Of a stretch of DNA of 64,000 bases, positions 33,628 through 41,921 are shown one piece after another (position 1 is the first letter of the stretch; every line of letters starts with the position of its first letter). Under the pieces are notes generated by a model. The model did not search any database. It was not told where the DNA came from and saw only the letters and a list, made by a program, of their open reading frames with translations. The DNA is taken from positions 106,648 to 170,647 of the forward strand of contig JACJXV010000002.1 of the NCBI GenBank assembly GCA_020636445.1, read 5' to 3'. The stretch comes from Lewinellaceae bacterium. GTDB taxonomy: Bacteria > Bacteroidota > Bacteroidia > Chitinophagales > Saprospiraceae. The translations under genes were made by a program, and so were the position numbers.

Positions 33628-35055
33628 TTGAAATTTTCAGAATTAAAGCTCCACCCCTCCCTCATGGACGGATTGGACGCCATGGGTTTCGAGGAAGCTA
33701 CCCCTGTACAAGAAAAAGCAATCCCCCTGATCATGGAGCACAGGGATATCTTAGCCTGTGCCCAAACCGGTACCGGAAAAACGGCAGCCTTTCTGTTGCC
33801 AATCCTGCATGAGCTATGTGTAAGCCCCTCCGATCATATTGATACGATTATCCTGGAACCCACCCGCGAGCTGGTGGTGCAGGTTGATCAGCAATTAGAA
33901 GGTTTTTCCTATTTTACTGATACCAGTGCGATAGCCATCTATGGTGGCCGTGACGGGCATTCGATGGAAATGGAGAAACGTGCGCTCAAGCAAGGCGCTG
34001 CCATTATCGTGGCGACACCAGGGCGGTTAATTGCCCACCTCGATTTAGGGTATGTCAAGCTGGATAAACTGCGTCACCTCATTCTGGATGAGGCCGACCG
34101 CATGCTAGACATGGGTTTCGCTCCCGATTTGATTAAAATTGTGAATATGCTGCCGCGTAAGCGTCAGACCTTGCTCTTTTCGGCAACGATGCCTGCGCAG
34201 ATACGCCGGTTTGCTAATGAATTCCTGACTAACCCGGCGGAAGTGAGTATCGCTATTTCCAAACCGGCAGAAAAGATTGTGCAGTCGGCCTATGACATTG
34301 AGGATGAAGGCAAAATTGATTTAGTTGAACGGCTCTTGCAGGATAAAGAAAACCTGGAGCGGGTACTGATCTTTGCTGGAACTAAGCTCAAAGTACGTCA
34401 ATTGGCGGATCGCCTGCAGCGCCGTGGCCTGAGTGTGGTAGGCATCCAGTCGGATCTCGACCAAAATGAACGCGAAGAACGTCTGTTGTCCTTTCGCAAT
34501 GGTAATGTGCGGATCGTAGTGGCAACGGATGTCCTTTCTCGCGGGATTGATATCAAAGGTATTGACCTGGTTATCAATTTTGATGTTCCTGGCGATCCGG
34601 AGGATTACGTACACCGGATTGGTCGAACGGGTCGGGCCGATGCTGATGGTCAGGCAATAACGCTTATCAATCGTAAAGACCGCTACCGTTTTCAACGCAT
34701 TGAACAGCTGATGGAAAAACGGGTGCCACGTAGCGAAGTACCTGAAGATATTGCCCAGGCTAGTCGGGGTAACCGCCAGGATTCCTCCTCCCGCGGGAGA
34801 GGACGTAATGCTGGTCCTGGAGGGCGATCACAGTCTCGAGGACCACGCAACAACCGGCCTCAGCGTCACAATAACGATCGGCCAGCAAATACCTCCGAAC
34901 AGGGAAATCGCAACGAACAGTCTTCCTCGTCAAATCGTCCGCCCCGTGATGCCAACAATTCGGATAGGCAGCGTTCGCGTGGAGGTCGTAATCGCCGCCG
35001 GGGCTCTGGGGGTAACTCGGGACCGGAGAAGAACGTCACGCCACCTACAGCCTAG
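33628..35055 (+). CDS. DEAD-box RNA helicase (RhlE-like) with basic RG-rich tail
   Basis: This is an ATP-dependent RNA helicase of about 475 residues. Motifs in order are Q-motif (EEATPVQEKAIPLIM), Walker A AQTGTGKT, PTREL, TPGR, DEAD in LILDEADRMLDMGF, SAT, RGIDIKGIDLVINFD and HRIGRTGR. Residues from about 380 on are a disordered tail rich in Arg, Gly, Asn and Ser (RGRGRNAGPGGRSQSRGPR), likely for RNA binding or condensate formation, as in cold-adaptation helicases. The TTG at 33628 is taken as start because a promoter-like site covers the upstream alternative. Roles in ribosome assembly or RNA decay are typical. Confidence 0.92.
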   Translation: MKFSELKLHPSLMDGLDAMGFEEATPVQEKAIPLIMEHRDILACAQTGTGKTAAFLLPILHELCVSPSDHIDTIILEPTRELVVQVDQQLEGFSYFTDTSAIAIYGGRDGHSMEMEKRALKQGAAIIVATPGRLIAHLDLGYVKLDKLRHLILDEADRMLDMGFAPDLIKIVNMLPRKRQTLLFSATMPAQIRRFANEFLTNPAEVSIAISKPAEKIVQSAYDIEDEGKIDLVERLLQDKENLERVLIFAGTKLKVRQLADRLQRRGLSVVGIQSDLDQNEREERLLSFRNGNVRIVVATDVLSRGIDIKGIDLVINFDVPGDPEDYVHRIGRTGRADADGQAITLINRKDRYRFQRIEQLMEKRVPRSEVPEDIAQASRGNRQDSSSRGRGRNAGPGGRSQSRGPRNNRPQRHNNDRPANTSEQGNRNEQSSSSNRPPRDANNSDRQRSRGGRNRRRGSGGNSGPEKNVTPPTA

Positions 35056-35390
35056 TGGTCTGTCAACGGGTAGCGAAGACCCTCCTACGCTAAGCTTCGC
35101 CCGCGAAGCCTAGCGTAGGCAGGCTGCTCACTGCTCACTTTCAAATTGCACGTCAAGAAGACGCAAAGCTGATTGGAATAAACACCCAATGACTCATTTC
35201 CCACCCGCCGTCGTAGGCGGACAAGTTTCCCATTTCCCATTTCCCATTTCCCATTTCTCATTTCTCATTTCCCATTTCCCATTTCCCATTTCTCATTTCT
35301 CATTTCCCATTTCCCATTTCCCATTTCCCATTTCTCATTTCCCATTTCCAAATGTGGCCTTTAATTTCTTAATTGACGTGGAACACCAGT
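35053..35390. mobile_element. MITE-like element B with large heptamer array
   Basis: The left end TAGTGGTCTGTCAA (35053-35066) includes the helicase stop codon. The right end is CCTTTAATTTCTTAATTGAC followed by GTGGAACACCAGT (to about 35390). Inside are a near-perfect hairpin (CCTACGC at 35084 to TAGCGTAGG ending 35119), a CCGCC/GGCGG palindrome followed by ACAAGTTTC (35205-35229), and about 17 heptamers TTTCCCA/TTTCTCA (35226-35350). No transposase is present. The 368-bp gap has no other content. Confidence 0.65.
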
Positions 35391-35423
35391 CAGTGCCGTA
35401 GTTATGCTCCTCAGCGATTCGCG

Positions 35424-36452
35424 TTATTTGCTGGACTTGGGTATAACTACAATCCCATTCGGGTGATTGGCTTGCGCGAAACGCTTTACTTCCCAGGTGC
35501 GCAGGTCAATAACCGACACGTGATCGTCGAGCGCATTCGTGACAAAGGCTAGCTGCCCGTCGGGAGCAAAGGCAATCATTAAAGGGGCTTTTCCGGTGTT
35601 TAGCCGATGGATGATCTCTCCTGATTGTGCATTAATGACCAATACCTGATTTGAAAAAGTCGCCGGGGCTAATACGTACTGCCCGTTGGGGGTGGCTGCT
35701 GAGTAAATAATTTGCCCACAAGCCAGCCCGGCAAACCGGTGGTCTACGGAAAGATTTGTTGGGTTTAAGAATACCAATTCATCTACTCCTGAGGCGATAA
35801 GCCAGCGTTGATCGGCCGTCCAGGTTAGCCCCCGGATCGGCGTGGCACTGGCATAATGGGCCCGCTGGCTTCCATCCCCAGGGTCGAGGGTATAGACGCC
35901 GTGTGGTCCCGCCAGCGCATATAAGGAGTTGCCATCAGGAGCAAAGACGAAGTTGTGGGTGCCGGCAGGGATAGGAAAAGTGCGCAGGATTTCCCCAGTG
36001 GCCTCATCGTATACCAGCATTTGGTTGCCCACTTCTGCATTGACGAAGATTTCCCCAAAATCAGGGGGACGGAGTTTTATACCATGGGGTGCACGGAGGA
36101 TGCCAACGGTGTTGGTATCGGCCGACTCAGGAAAGAACGTAAGAAGTTGCCCTTGCTGAATGCCACTGGCGACGGCAATTACGGAGGTGCTCCAACCGGG
36201 GCGCCCCAGCGTATTGTCATAGTCTTCTACGCCGAAGTTGGTTACATAAACGCGTTCGCCTTTAGGGTCGGCCGTAATCTCATGGGGGTTAAAGCCCACT
36301 GGTGTGGTGCGTAGGCGTTCGCCATTGGTTCCGGTATAAAAAGCAACCTGGCCGGCGCCCTGCTCTACTACCGCCAGAACAAAGTCTGACTGCCCCGAGA
36401 TACTTCCAGACAACAATATTCCGACGATCAAAGACTTGAATGGTAGCTTCAT
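35424..36452 (-). CDS. Exported YVTN-type beta-propeller protein
   Basis: This is a 342-residue secreted propeller. After the signal peptide (MKLPFKSLIVGILLSGSISG) it shows seven-bladed YVTN/lactonase-like units: GFNPHEITADPKGERVYVTN, APHGIKLRPPDFGEIFVNAE, HNFVFAPDGNSLYALAG, GLTWTADQRWLIASG, APLMIAFAPDGQLAFVTNAL. Such proteins are usually periplasmic scaffolds; a lactonase active site was not identified. The start at 36452 is preferred over upstream codons lacking a signal sequence. It is divergent from the amidohydrolase gene. Confidence 0.87.
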   Translation of the reverse strand: MKLPFKSLIVGILLSGSISGQSDFVLAVVEQGAGQVAFYTGTNGERLRTTPVGFNPHEITADPKGERVYVTNFGVEDYDNTLGRPGWSTSVIAVASGIQQGQLLTFFPESADTNTVGILRAPHGIKLRPPDFGEIFVNAEVGNQMLVYDEATGEILRTFPIPAGTHNFVFAPDGNSLYALAGPHGVYTLDPGDGSQRAHYASATPIRGLTWTADQRWLIASGVDELVFLNPTNLSVDHRFAGLACGQIIYSAATPNGQYVLAPATFSNQVLVINAQSGEIIHRLNTGKAPLMIAFAPDGQLAFVTNALDDHVSVIDLRTWEVKRFAQANHPNGIVVIPKSSK

Positions 36453-36566
36453 TTGCTGCGTTTTTAGGTGTTCCAAGAACTTCAAGGTAGTATTCTTTTC
36501 AAGGCCTGGCAATACCTGCTCCGCTGATTTTTCCCTATCTTAACCCCAGATAAATATGCTAACCAA

Positions 36567-37793
36567 ATGCCAAATCGCCTGTTATTGGGATGTTTCATCC
36601 TTTTATGGTCGGGGTTGCTCCTCGGGCAGGAGCCCGCTGCACTAACAGTTTTTACGCACACATCACTTGTTGACGGGCTAACCGCTGCTGTGCGGGAGGA
36701 TGTCCAGGTATGGATAAAAGGCGCAAAAATTGAAGCCGTTCTACCGGCAAATACTCCGTTGCCGAAGGACGCAAGGGAAATCAATTTGCAGGGAAAATAT
36801 ATGCTCCCCGGCCTGATTGATGCCCATGTCCATCTGAATAATTTGCAGGATGCGCAACGAGCATTACTCACCGGCGTAACTACTGTACGCAGTATGGGGG
36901 TTCCGCATTTTACCGATGTGGGGATGCGGGCCCTGGCCAGGAGCGGACAGATGGACTTGCCGGAAGTGTTGGCTGCCGGGTATCATATTCGTCCACGCCC
37001 CGATGAGGGTATTTTTCTGGACGAACCCGGATTGGTTGACCTCATGGGCCAAAATGTAGTGGGTGAAGAAGCGTTGGGCCGGATCACCTACATTATGCTG
37101 AAGCACAAAGTTGATTGGCTGAAGGTCAATGCCACCGCCAGAGCCGGGCTGCCCCAGACGGACCCGCGGGAGCCCTATTATTCGGCCGATGAATTGCGGG
37201 TAATCGTTGAAGCGGGTGCAAAACAAGGAGTACCCGTCGCTGCCCATGCGCACGGGGATGAAGGAGGCTTGGCTGCAGTGGAGGCCGGTGTGCGCAGCAT
37301 TGAACATGGTACCTACCTTAGCGAAGCAACACTGCAGTTGATGGCCGCCAAGGGAACCTTTCTGGTGCCTACCATAGCGGTAGTTAAGGATCTTACGGAG
37401 GCAGGTGGCGATTATGACACGCCGGTGTTGCGTCTGCGCGGGCATCATATGTTGCCTCGCGTACGGGAAATGACCACCATGGCACACCGGCTGGGCGTGA
37501 AAATTGTTGCGGCGACGGATACTGGATACAGTCAGGAAAGTTTGCTGCGCTTACCTCATGAAATGGAGGAATTAGTAGGGGTGGGACTCAGCCCTCTGGA
37601 AGCTATTCAATCAGCAACCACCCTGGCTGCTGAATTACTCCATATCAGTAACCACACAGGCCGGATTGCCGTTGGGTTTGATGCCGATATTCTGGTGGTA
37701 GAGCGAAACCCCTTGTTGAACGTAGGCGTTTTGCATGATCCGCTACTGATTATGAATAATGGAAAGATTGTACTGAACCGGCTCAGCTGGTAA
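36567..37793 (+). CDS. Exported metal-dependent amidohydrolase (imidazolonepropionase-like)
   Basis: This is a 408-residue amidohydrolase-superfamily enzyme with a signal peptide (LLLGCFILLWSGLLLGQ). Metal-binding motifs are LPGLIDAHVHLNN (HxH), WLKVNAT with a candidate bridging Lys, VAAHAHGDEGG and RSIEHGTYL (two further His), and AATDTGYSQE (catalytic Asp). The layout matches secreted prolidase/imidazolonepropionase-like members that hydrolyse cyclic amides or dipeptides. The chosen ATG lies just inside the divergent intergenic region. The exact substrate is unknown. Confidence 0.9.
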   Translation: MPNRLLLGCFILLWSGLLLGQEPAALTVFTHTSLVDGLTAAVREDVQVWIKGAKIEAVLPANTPLPKDAREINLQGKYMLPGLIDAHVHLNNLQDAQRALLTGVTTVRSMGVPHFTDVGMRALARSGQMDLPEVLAAGYHIRPRPDEGIFLDEPGLVDLMGQNVVGEEALGRITYIMLKHKVDWLKVNATARAGLPQTDPREPYYSADELRVIVEAGAKQGVPVAAHAHGDEGGLAAVEAGVRSIEHGTYLSEATLQLMAAKGTFLVPTIAVVKDLTEAGGDYDTPVLRLRGHHMLPRVREMTTMAHRLGVKIVAATDTGYSQESLLRLPHEMEELVGVGLSPLEAIQSATTLAAELLHISNHTGRIAVGFDADILVVERNPLLNVGVLHDPLLIMNNGKIVLNRLSW

Positions 37794-37875
37794 CAGCGGT
37801 TGTCGGAGAAGATTTACAGGGGCTATAGTACCCCGGGGACACGTGTGCTAGAAAACAAATCATAAACATCACTAC

Positions 37876-38433
37876 ATGAAACACAGTCTACTATCCGGTA
37901 TTCTCATTTGGGTATTTATGGGGATCAGTTGGCAGGGGCAAAGCCAGGCGCCAATGTCTATTGCTCCCGAAAAAGTTCAAAATTATTTACGGCAGTACGG
38001 TTGGCTGGCGCGCCAGGTAGGCCAGGAAAGTGGAATCCCGGCAACCATTATCCTCGCGGTAGCGGGCCTGGAAACCGGCTGGGGATCTTCCCGGTCGTGT
38101 ATTGAGGCGAACAATCATTTTGGCATTAAAGCCAATCCTAATAAATGGTCAGGGCCTGTTTTTTCTGACAGTACCTGGGAGTATTTGCAGGATAATTGGG
38201 TCCTGGTGCAGGACAACTTCCGAAGTTACAAAACCGTCACGGAGAGCTACCGGGATTTTGCCCGGTTTCTGAAGAGCGATAACCGCTATGCTATTCTTTG
38301 GCAACTGGCGCCTACGGATTGGTCGGGTTGGTTTACTTATTTACAACTTTGCGGGTACGCCACTGATCCTGATTACTCCGTTAAACTAGGTCGGATGCAG
38401 CGGGAGTATCAATTACAGCTATTGGATTATTAG
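37876..38433 (+). CDS. Exported glucosaminidase-domain protein
   Basis: This is a 185-residue periplasmic peptidoglycan hydrolase with a signal peptide (LLSGILIWVFMGISWQGQSQA). The glucosaminidase domain (PF01832) covers most of the rest: GIPATIILAVAGLETGWGSS with the catalytic Glu, NNHFGIKANPNKWSG, VQDNFRSYKTVTESYRDFARFL and the final YLQLCGYATDPDYSVKL. It is expected to cleave the beta-N-acetylglucosaminyl linkage. Its size fits FlgJ/AcmA-like stand-alone domains. No cell-wall anchoring repeats are present. Confidence 0.9.
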   Translation: MKHSLLSGILIWVFMGISWQGQSQAPMSIAPEKVQNYLRQYGWLARQVGQESGIPATIILAVAGLETGWGSSRSCIEANNHFGIKANPNKWSGPVFSDSTWEYLQDNWVLVQDNFRSYKTVTESYRDFARFLKSDNRYAILWQLAPTDWSGWFTYLQLCGYATDPDYSVKLGRMQREYQLQLLDY

Positions 38434-38612
38434 GGAGGTGTCAATGTTGAAATTGTTGATTGAGGCTGGTAACGCAGGCGCACTGGTGGTCTTTGAATTT
38501 CCGTTCCGCTGAGCAAACAAGTTGAGTCGAAGTGCTAGTTTCTCCTTTCCTCACACTGTCATGTTGAGGCATACGATCCTGCCGTAATATTAACCTATGG
38601 GGAGAACGCCCC

Positions 38613-39275
38613 TTATTCCCCTTCTTCAGGAAGCCGGGCAATTACATCCTGGTTACCTTTGACTGTCTGGCCGATACTGACTAGTACTTCGGACTGCAAG
38701 GGGAGTAAAAGGTCGACCCGCGAACCAAACTTGATAAAACCGAGGTCCTGTCCCTGAGAAACCTGTTGGCCAGGTTCCAGATACAAACGGATACGGCGGG
38801 CCATAGCGCCGGCAATTTGGCGCAGCAATACTGCACCATGGGTGTTTTCCAGTACCACTGAGGTACGTTCGTTTTCAGTCGAGGACTTAGGGTGCCAGGC
38901 CACAAGGTACTTCCCGGGGTGATATCGGCTGTAAGCTACTTCACCGGCAAAGGGAACCCGATTGACATGTACATTCAGGGGGGACATAAAAATGGATACT
39001 TGTAAGCGGCGGGCATTAAAATATTCCGGTTCGTCAACTTCCTCGATGACTACTACTTTGCCATCGGCGGGGGCATAGACCAATCGGTCGTCCACCAGCG
39101 GAATCGGGCGCTGTGGGTTGCGGAAAAATTGTACGATTAATCCGTAGAGAACCAGCGTCAGCGCTAAGAGCCAGGGCTGTAAATATGCTGCTGCGCGAAA
39201 GGCAACGACATTGATCAGAACAAAAAGGATCAATGTTATCAACAGGAGAGTAATTCCTTCACGGTGAAGACGCAT
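38613..39275 (-). CDS. psd: Phosphatidylserine decarboxylase, short family form
   Basis: This is a 220-residue enzyme converting phosphatidylserine to phosphatidylethanolamine at the inner membrane. Two N-terminal membrane segments (TLLLITLILFVLINVVAF, WLLALTLVLYGLIVQFF) are followed by VYAPADGKVVVIEE, IFMSPLNVHVNRVPFAG and YHPGKYLVAWHPKSSTENERT. The self-cleavage site is IKFGSRVDLLLP, with Ser giving the pyruvoyl group, as in the short type. It lies 58 bp downstream of cdsA, so CDP-diacylglycerol synthesis and this step are coupled. The start at 39275 gives the clean family N-terminus. Confidence 0.93.
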   Translation of the reverse strand: MRLHREGITLLLITLILFVLINVVAFRAAAYLQPWLLALTLVLYGLIVQFFRNPQRPIPLVDDRLVYAPADGKVVVIEEVDEPEYFNARRLQVSIFMSPLNVHVNRVPFAGEVAYSRYHPGKYLVAWHPKSSTENERTSVVLENTHGAVLLRQIAGAMARRIRLYLEPGQQVSQGQDLGFIKFGSRVDLLLPLQSEVLVSIGQTVKGNQDVIARLPEEGE

Positions 39276-39333
39276 GGATGTTGTGTTTTGCGGGGCAATA
39301 TTCGGTATTTTCCGGCAATTAGCCAAGAACTCG

Positions 39334-40176
39334 CTAATAGAGCACCCACCATAGATAAGCAGCTACCCAGGGAAGGTGGAACAGGAAGCCATCAAAACGA
39401 TCGAGAAACCCACCATGGCCGGGTAGGAGTGACCCCGAGTCTTTAATAGCCATACTGCGTTTCAACAGGGATTCTACCAAATCACCCAGCGACCCAAATA
39501 CAACTACCAGCGTGCTAATGACCAGCCACTGACCGATGGTGATTCCGCCGTTCCACCAGTATCCCAGGCCCGCTGCTACCAGCAGGGCAAGCAATAGACC
39601 CCCGAAGGCTCCTTCCCAGGTTTTTTTCGGGGAAATGCGCGGTAGTAATTTGTGTTTCCCCAATCGCGACCCCGCAAAATAGGCCCCTGAATCATTGGCC
39701 CAGGTCAGCAGGAGTAAGCCCGTAACCAACGGAAGCTGGTAAACGCCATCCCGGATGCCCATGCCTGCAAGCATCGCAAACGGAACATTTATATATATAA
39801 TGCTTAGCGCAAAACTGCCTAAATCGGAAAAAGGCTTGCTTCCCTGGCGGAATAATTCAAACAGGAAGGCCACCGACCAGCAAAGCATCATGGCTACCCC
39901 GCCGGAAATCAGCTGATCGTCACGGAGAAATTCACGTTGATAAAGCACAACGAGCAAATAAGGTAAGCTGCCCAGAAGGGTATACAATAGGCGTCGAAAA
40001 GCTTGCCATTGTCCGTCTACGGTGAGTGCCAGGCCTAAAAACTCCCATTGGCAAAGGATGGATACCAGCGCAAAGAGCACCATAAAACTAACGGATCCCA
40101 GGAGAATACCCGCCAGCATGACTATACTAAACAGCGATCCAGTGATGATGCGGGTACGAAGTCCGTCCATAGCCAT
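39334..40176 (-). CDS. cdsA: Phosphatidate cytidylyltransferase
   Basis: This is an integral membrane enzyme making CDP-diacylglycerol from phosphatidate and CTP; 280 residues with about seven to eight membrane spans. The family signature is clear: TWANDSGAYFAGSRLGKHKLLPRISPKKTWEGAFGG and, near the C-terminus, RSMAIKDSGSLLPGHGGFLDRFDG, which contain the catalytic Asp/Lys residues. It is followed by psd. The 470 bp upstream, separating it from the CPBP protease, is almost entirely occupied by a MITE-like element. An in-frame ATG at 40170 is equally possible. Confidence 0.95.
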   Translation of the reverse strand: MAMDGLRTRIITGSLFSIVMLAGILLGSVSFMVLFALVSILCQWEFLGLALTVDGQWQAFRRLLYTLLGSLPYLLVVLYQREFLRDDQLISGGVAMMLCWSVAFLFELFRQGSKPFSDLGSFALSIIYINVPFAMLAGMGIRDGVYQLPLVTGLLLLTWANDSGAYFAGSRLGKHKLLPRISPKKTWEGAFGGLLLALLVAAGLGYWWNGGITIGQWLVISTLVVVFGSLGDLVESLLKRSMAIKDSGSLLPGHGGFLDRFDGFLFHLPWVAAYLWWVLY

Positions 40177-40180
40177 AGGT

Positions 40181-40629
40181 CTAGTGCTTTGTTAATTAAG
40201 AATTTAATGGTCAGATGTCACTAAATTACGTTTAGCGTTACTGGTTACTGGCCCGCCTCCTTTCACTGTCGCTTCTGGAGTCGGGTAAATTTTTAGTTAC
40301 TCGTTATTCGTTCAGCGCAGCTGATTTTATACCCCGGCGCAGCCGGGGCAAGTTTCTGATCCGCCGGAGGCGGACAAGTTTCTAATTTCTCATTTCCGAT
40401 TTCTCATTTCCCATTTCCCATTTCCCATTTCCCATTTCTCATTTCCCATTTCTCATTTCCCATTTCTCATTTCCCATTTCTCATTTCCCATTTCCCATTT
40501 CCCATTTCCCATTTCCCATTTCCTTCGCCCGCTGAAGCCCGCCATAGGCGGACAAGCTTTGCGTAGGCGGGTCTTCACTCTTCACTCCTCACCCTTCACC
40601 CTTTATTTTCAAAGTTGACGAAGCACTAG
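40181..40629. mobile_element. MITE-like element C with best-preserved inverted ends
   Basis: The left end CTAGTGCTTTGTTAA (40181-40195) is matched by GTTGACGAAGCACTAG (40614-40629). Left subterminal TTAATTAAGAATTTAATGG is the complement of the right end of element B. Inside are CCCCGGC-GCA-GCCGGGG (40332-40348) and TCCGCC-GGA-GGCGGA (40360-40374), both followed by CAAGTTTC, about 19 TTTCCCA/TTTCTCA heptamers (40386-40525), and the module shared with 8243-8291. It has no coding capacity. It appears inserted between the CPBP gene and cdsA. Confidence 0.7.
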
Positions 40630-40648
40630 TTAGGTTTTGCTAAAAGGA

Positions 40649-41584
40649 TTAGGGTAAAGGAATATTTACTTCCGGATCGTCGGGAGGAGTTCCTTCCGGT
40701 GCGGGCTGTTGCTGCCGCAGGAAATGCCCAAGCGCAAACAGGATAGCCAGTGATCCCAGGGTAAGTAACCACTGCGGTTGATCAGCACGTTCGGGGTCAA
40801 GTTGTTTGGCCTGGTCGGCGAAGAAATACTGGGCGGCCACCTGGATGCCATTGAAAAAGAAATGTGCCAGGATAGGGACCCATAGGTTTCGCGACCAGTA
40901 AAAAGAATAGCCTAATACGGCTCCCAGCATCAGCCGGGGCAGAAAGCCGGCAAACTGGAAATGGATAGCACTGAAGAAGGCAGCGCTGACCCAAATAGCC
41001 AGGATAGGCCGCCGGGAAGCACGCTCCAGCTCCCGCTGGACGATTCCCCGGAAAATGAGTTCTTCTCCAAAAGCTGGTAAAACAGCCACCACCAGGAGGT
41101 TGAGTAAAAACTCCCCCGGCGTATTCATGACCAGAAGTGCCTGTACCAGTTTGCTGGCTGATTCTTCCATTTGCAGGAGGGATTCAGACAGGGGTAGCTG
41201 CTGATTGAGCCAGTAGGTTGCTTGCGCCAGGGGAAAGGTTAGGAAAATCAGAACGGGAGCTGCCCACCACCAGGGCATCCGCGGTGCCCGGTCCAGTGTC
41301 AGCACGGATAACCACTTCCGGCGGTAAGCCCAATAGGTTACTGCTAACCCGGAAACACTAAACGTGAAAAAATGACTTACCAGATTCGCTTGCCGCAAAT
41401 AGGTGCGCAGCGGCGCGGTAATGGACTCCGGCTCCATCGCCATGATCGTTTGCAGGTCCAATCCCTGCGCCAACCCCAGCGCTACCGCCAGGCCACTCCC
41501 CAGGAGCATACCCAGAATCATACTTACTAGCAGTAAAAGAAAGAGGATTAGCGCAGGGTATAAGCGGGAAGCAGCAGATTCCAT
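40649..41584 (-). CDS. CPBP-family intramembrane metalloprotease
   Basis: This is a polytopic membrane protein of 311 residues with about eight spans. The C-terminal half holds the CPBP (Abi/CAAX-protease-like) signature: AFGEELIFRGIVQRELER (Glu-Glu and Arg), FSAIHFQFAGFLPRLMLGAVLG and PILAHFFFNGIQVAAQ (His/Asn). Members cleave membrane peptides or confer bacteriocin self-immunity; a specific role is not inferable here. It probably preceded cdsA-psd in one transcription unit before the intervening repeat arrived (inference). It is divergent from pdxJ. Confidence 0.9.
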   Translation of the reverse strand: MESAASRLYPALILFLLLLVSMILGMLLGSGLAVALGLAQGLDLQTIMAMEPESITAPLRTYLRQANLVSHFFTFSVSGLAVTYWAYRRKWLSVLTLDRAPRMPWWWAAPVLIFLTFPLAQATYWLNQQLPLSESLLQMEESASKLVQALLVMNTPGEFLLNLLVVAVLPAFGEELIFRGIVQRELERASRRPILAIWVSAAFFSAIHFQFAGFLPRLMLGAVLGYSFYWSRNLWVPILAHFFFNGIQVAAQYFFADQAKQLDPERADQPQWLLTLGSLAILFALGHFLRQQQPAPEGTPPDDPEVNIPLP

Positions 41585-41639
41585 GTGTTTATTTGGTCGT
41601 ATTTTTCGTAAAGTTAGCGCAATTTTCCAAATTTGCCCT

Positions 41640-41921
41640 TGCTCGCGCTTCGCGCTGGTTTAGAGCCGTAGGTCGCTTTCGCTCCCTACTAGTTTAGAGA
41701 ACTCGCTACGCTCGCGGTTTAGAGGGTTTAGAAAGTCCATGGAAAGTCTTCTAAACGCTTGGTTATTGCACTTCGATTACGCTCAGGAACCAAGCGAAGC
41801 TGAAGTTCTAAACCATTCACGTAGTGAATTCTCTAAACCAGCACCGCAGGTGCGGCTCTAAACCAGCTACGAGCGAAGCAAGTAGCGGCTCTAAACTCTC
41901 TAAACCCTCTATACTCTCTAA
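41640..41921. repeat. Array of short palindromes separated by TCTAAACC/GGTTTAGA spacers
   Basis: The 337-bp gap between the CPBP gene and pdxJ holds repeated TTTAGAG or CTCTAAAC words alternating with short imperfect palindromes: GCTCGCGCTTCGCGC, TCGCTACGCTCGCGG, TTCACGTAGTGAA, CACCGCAGGTGCGG, CTACGAGCGAAGCAAGTAG. No ORF or recognisable promoter motif was found in it. The array runs right up to the pdxJ start codon. Confidence 0.7.

Noticed and set aside
35226..35350. CRISPR-like regular repeats here, at 40386-40525 and at 56280-56600
   Set aside because: The units are contiguous 7-bp or 9-bp tandem repeats without unique spacers, and no cas genes are in the window.
35189..35401. 70-codon frame with repeating FPFPISH
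   Set aside because: It is a translation of the TTTCCCA heptamer array inside a MITE-like element, not a gene.
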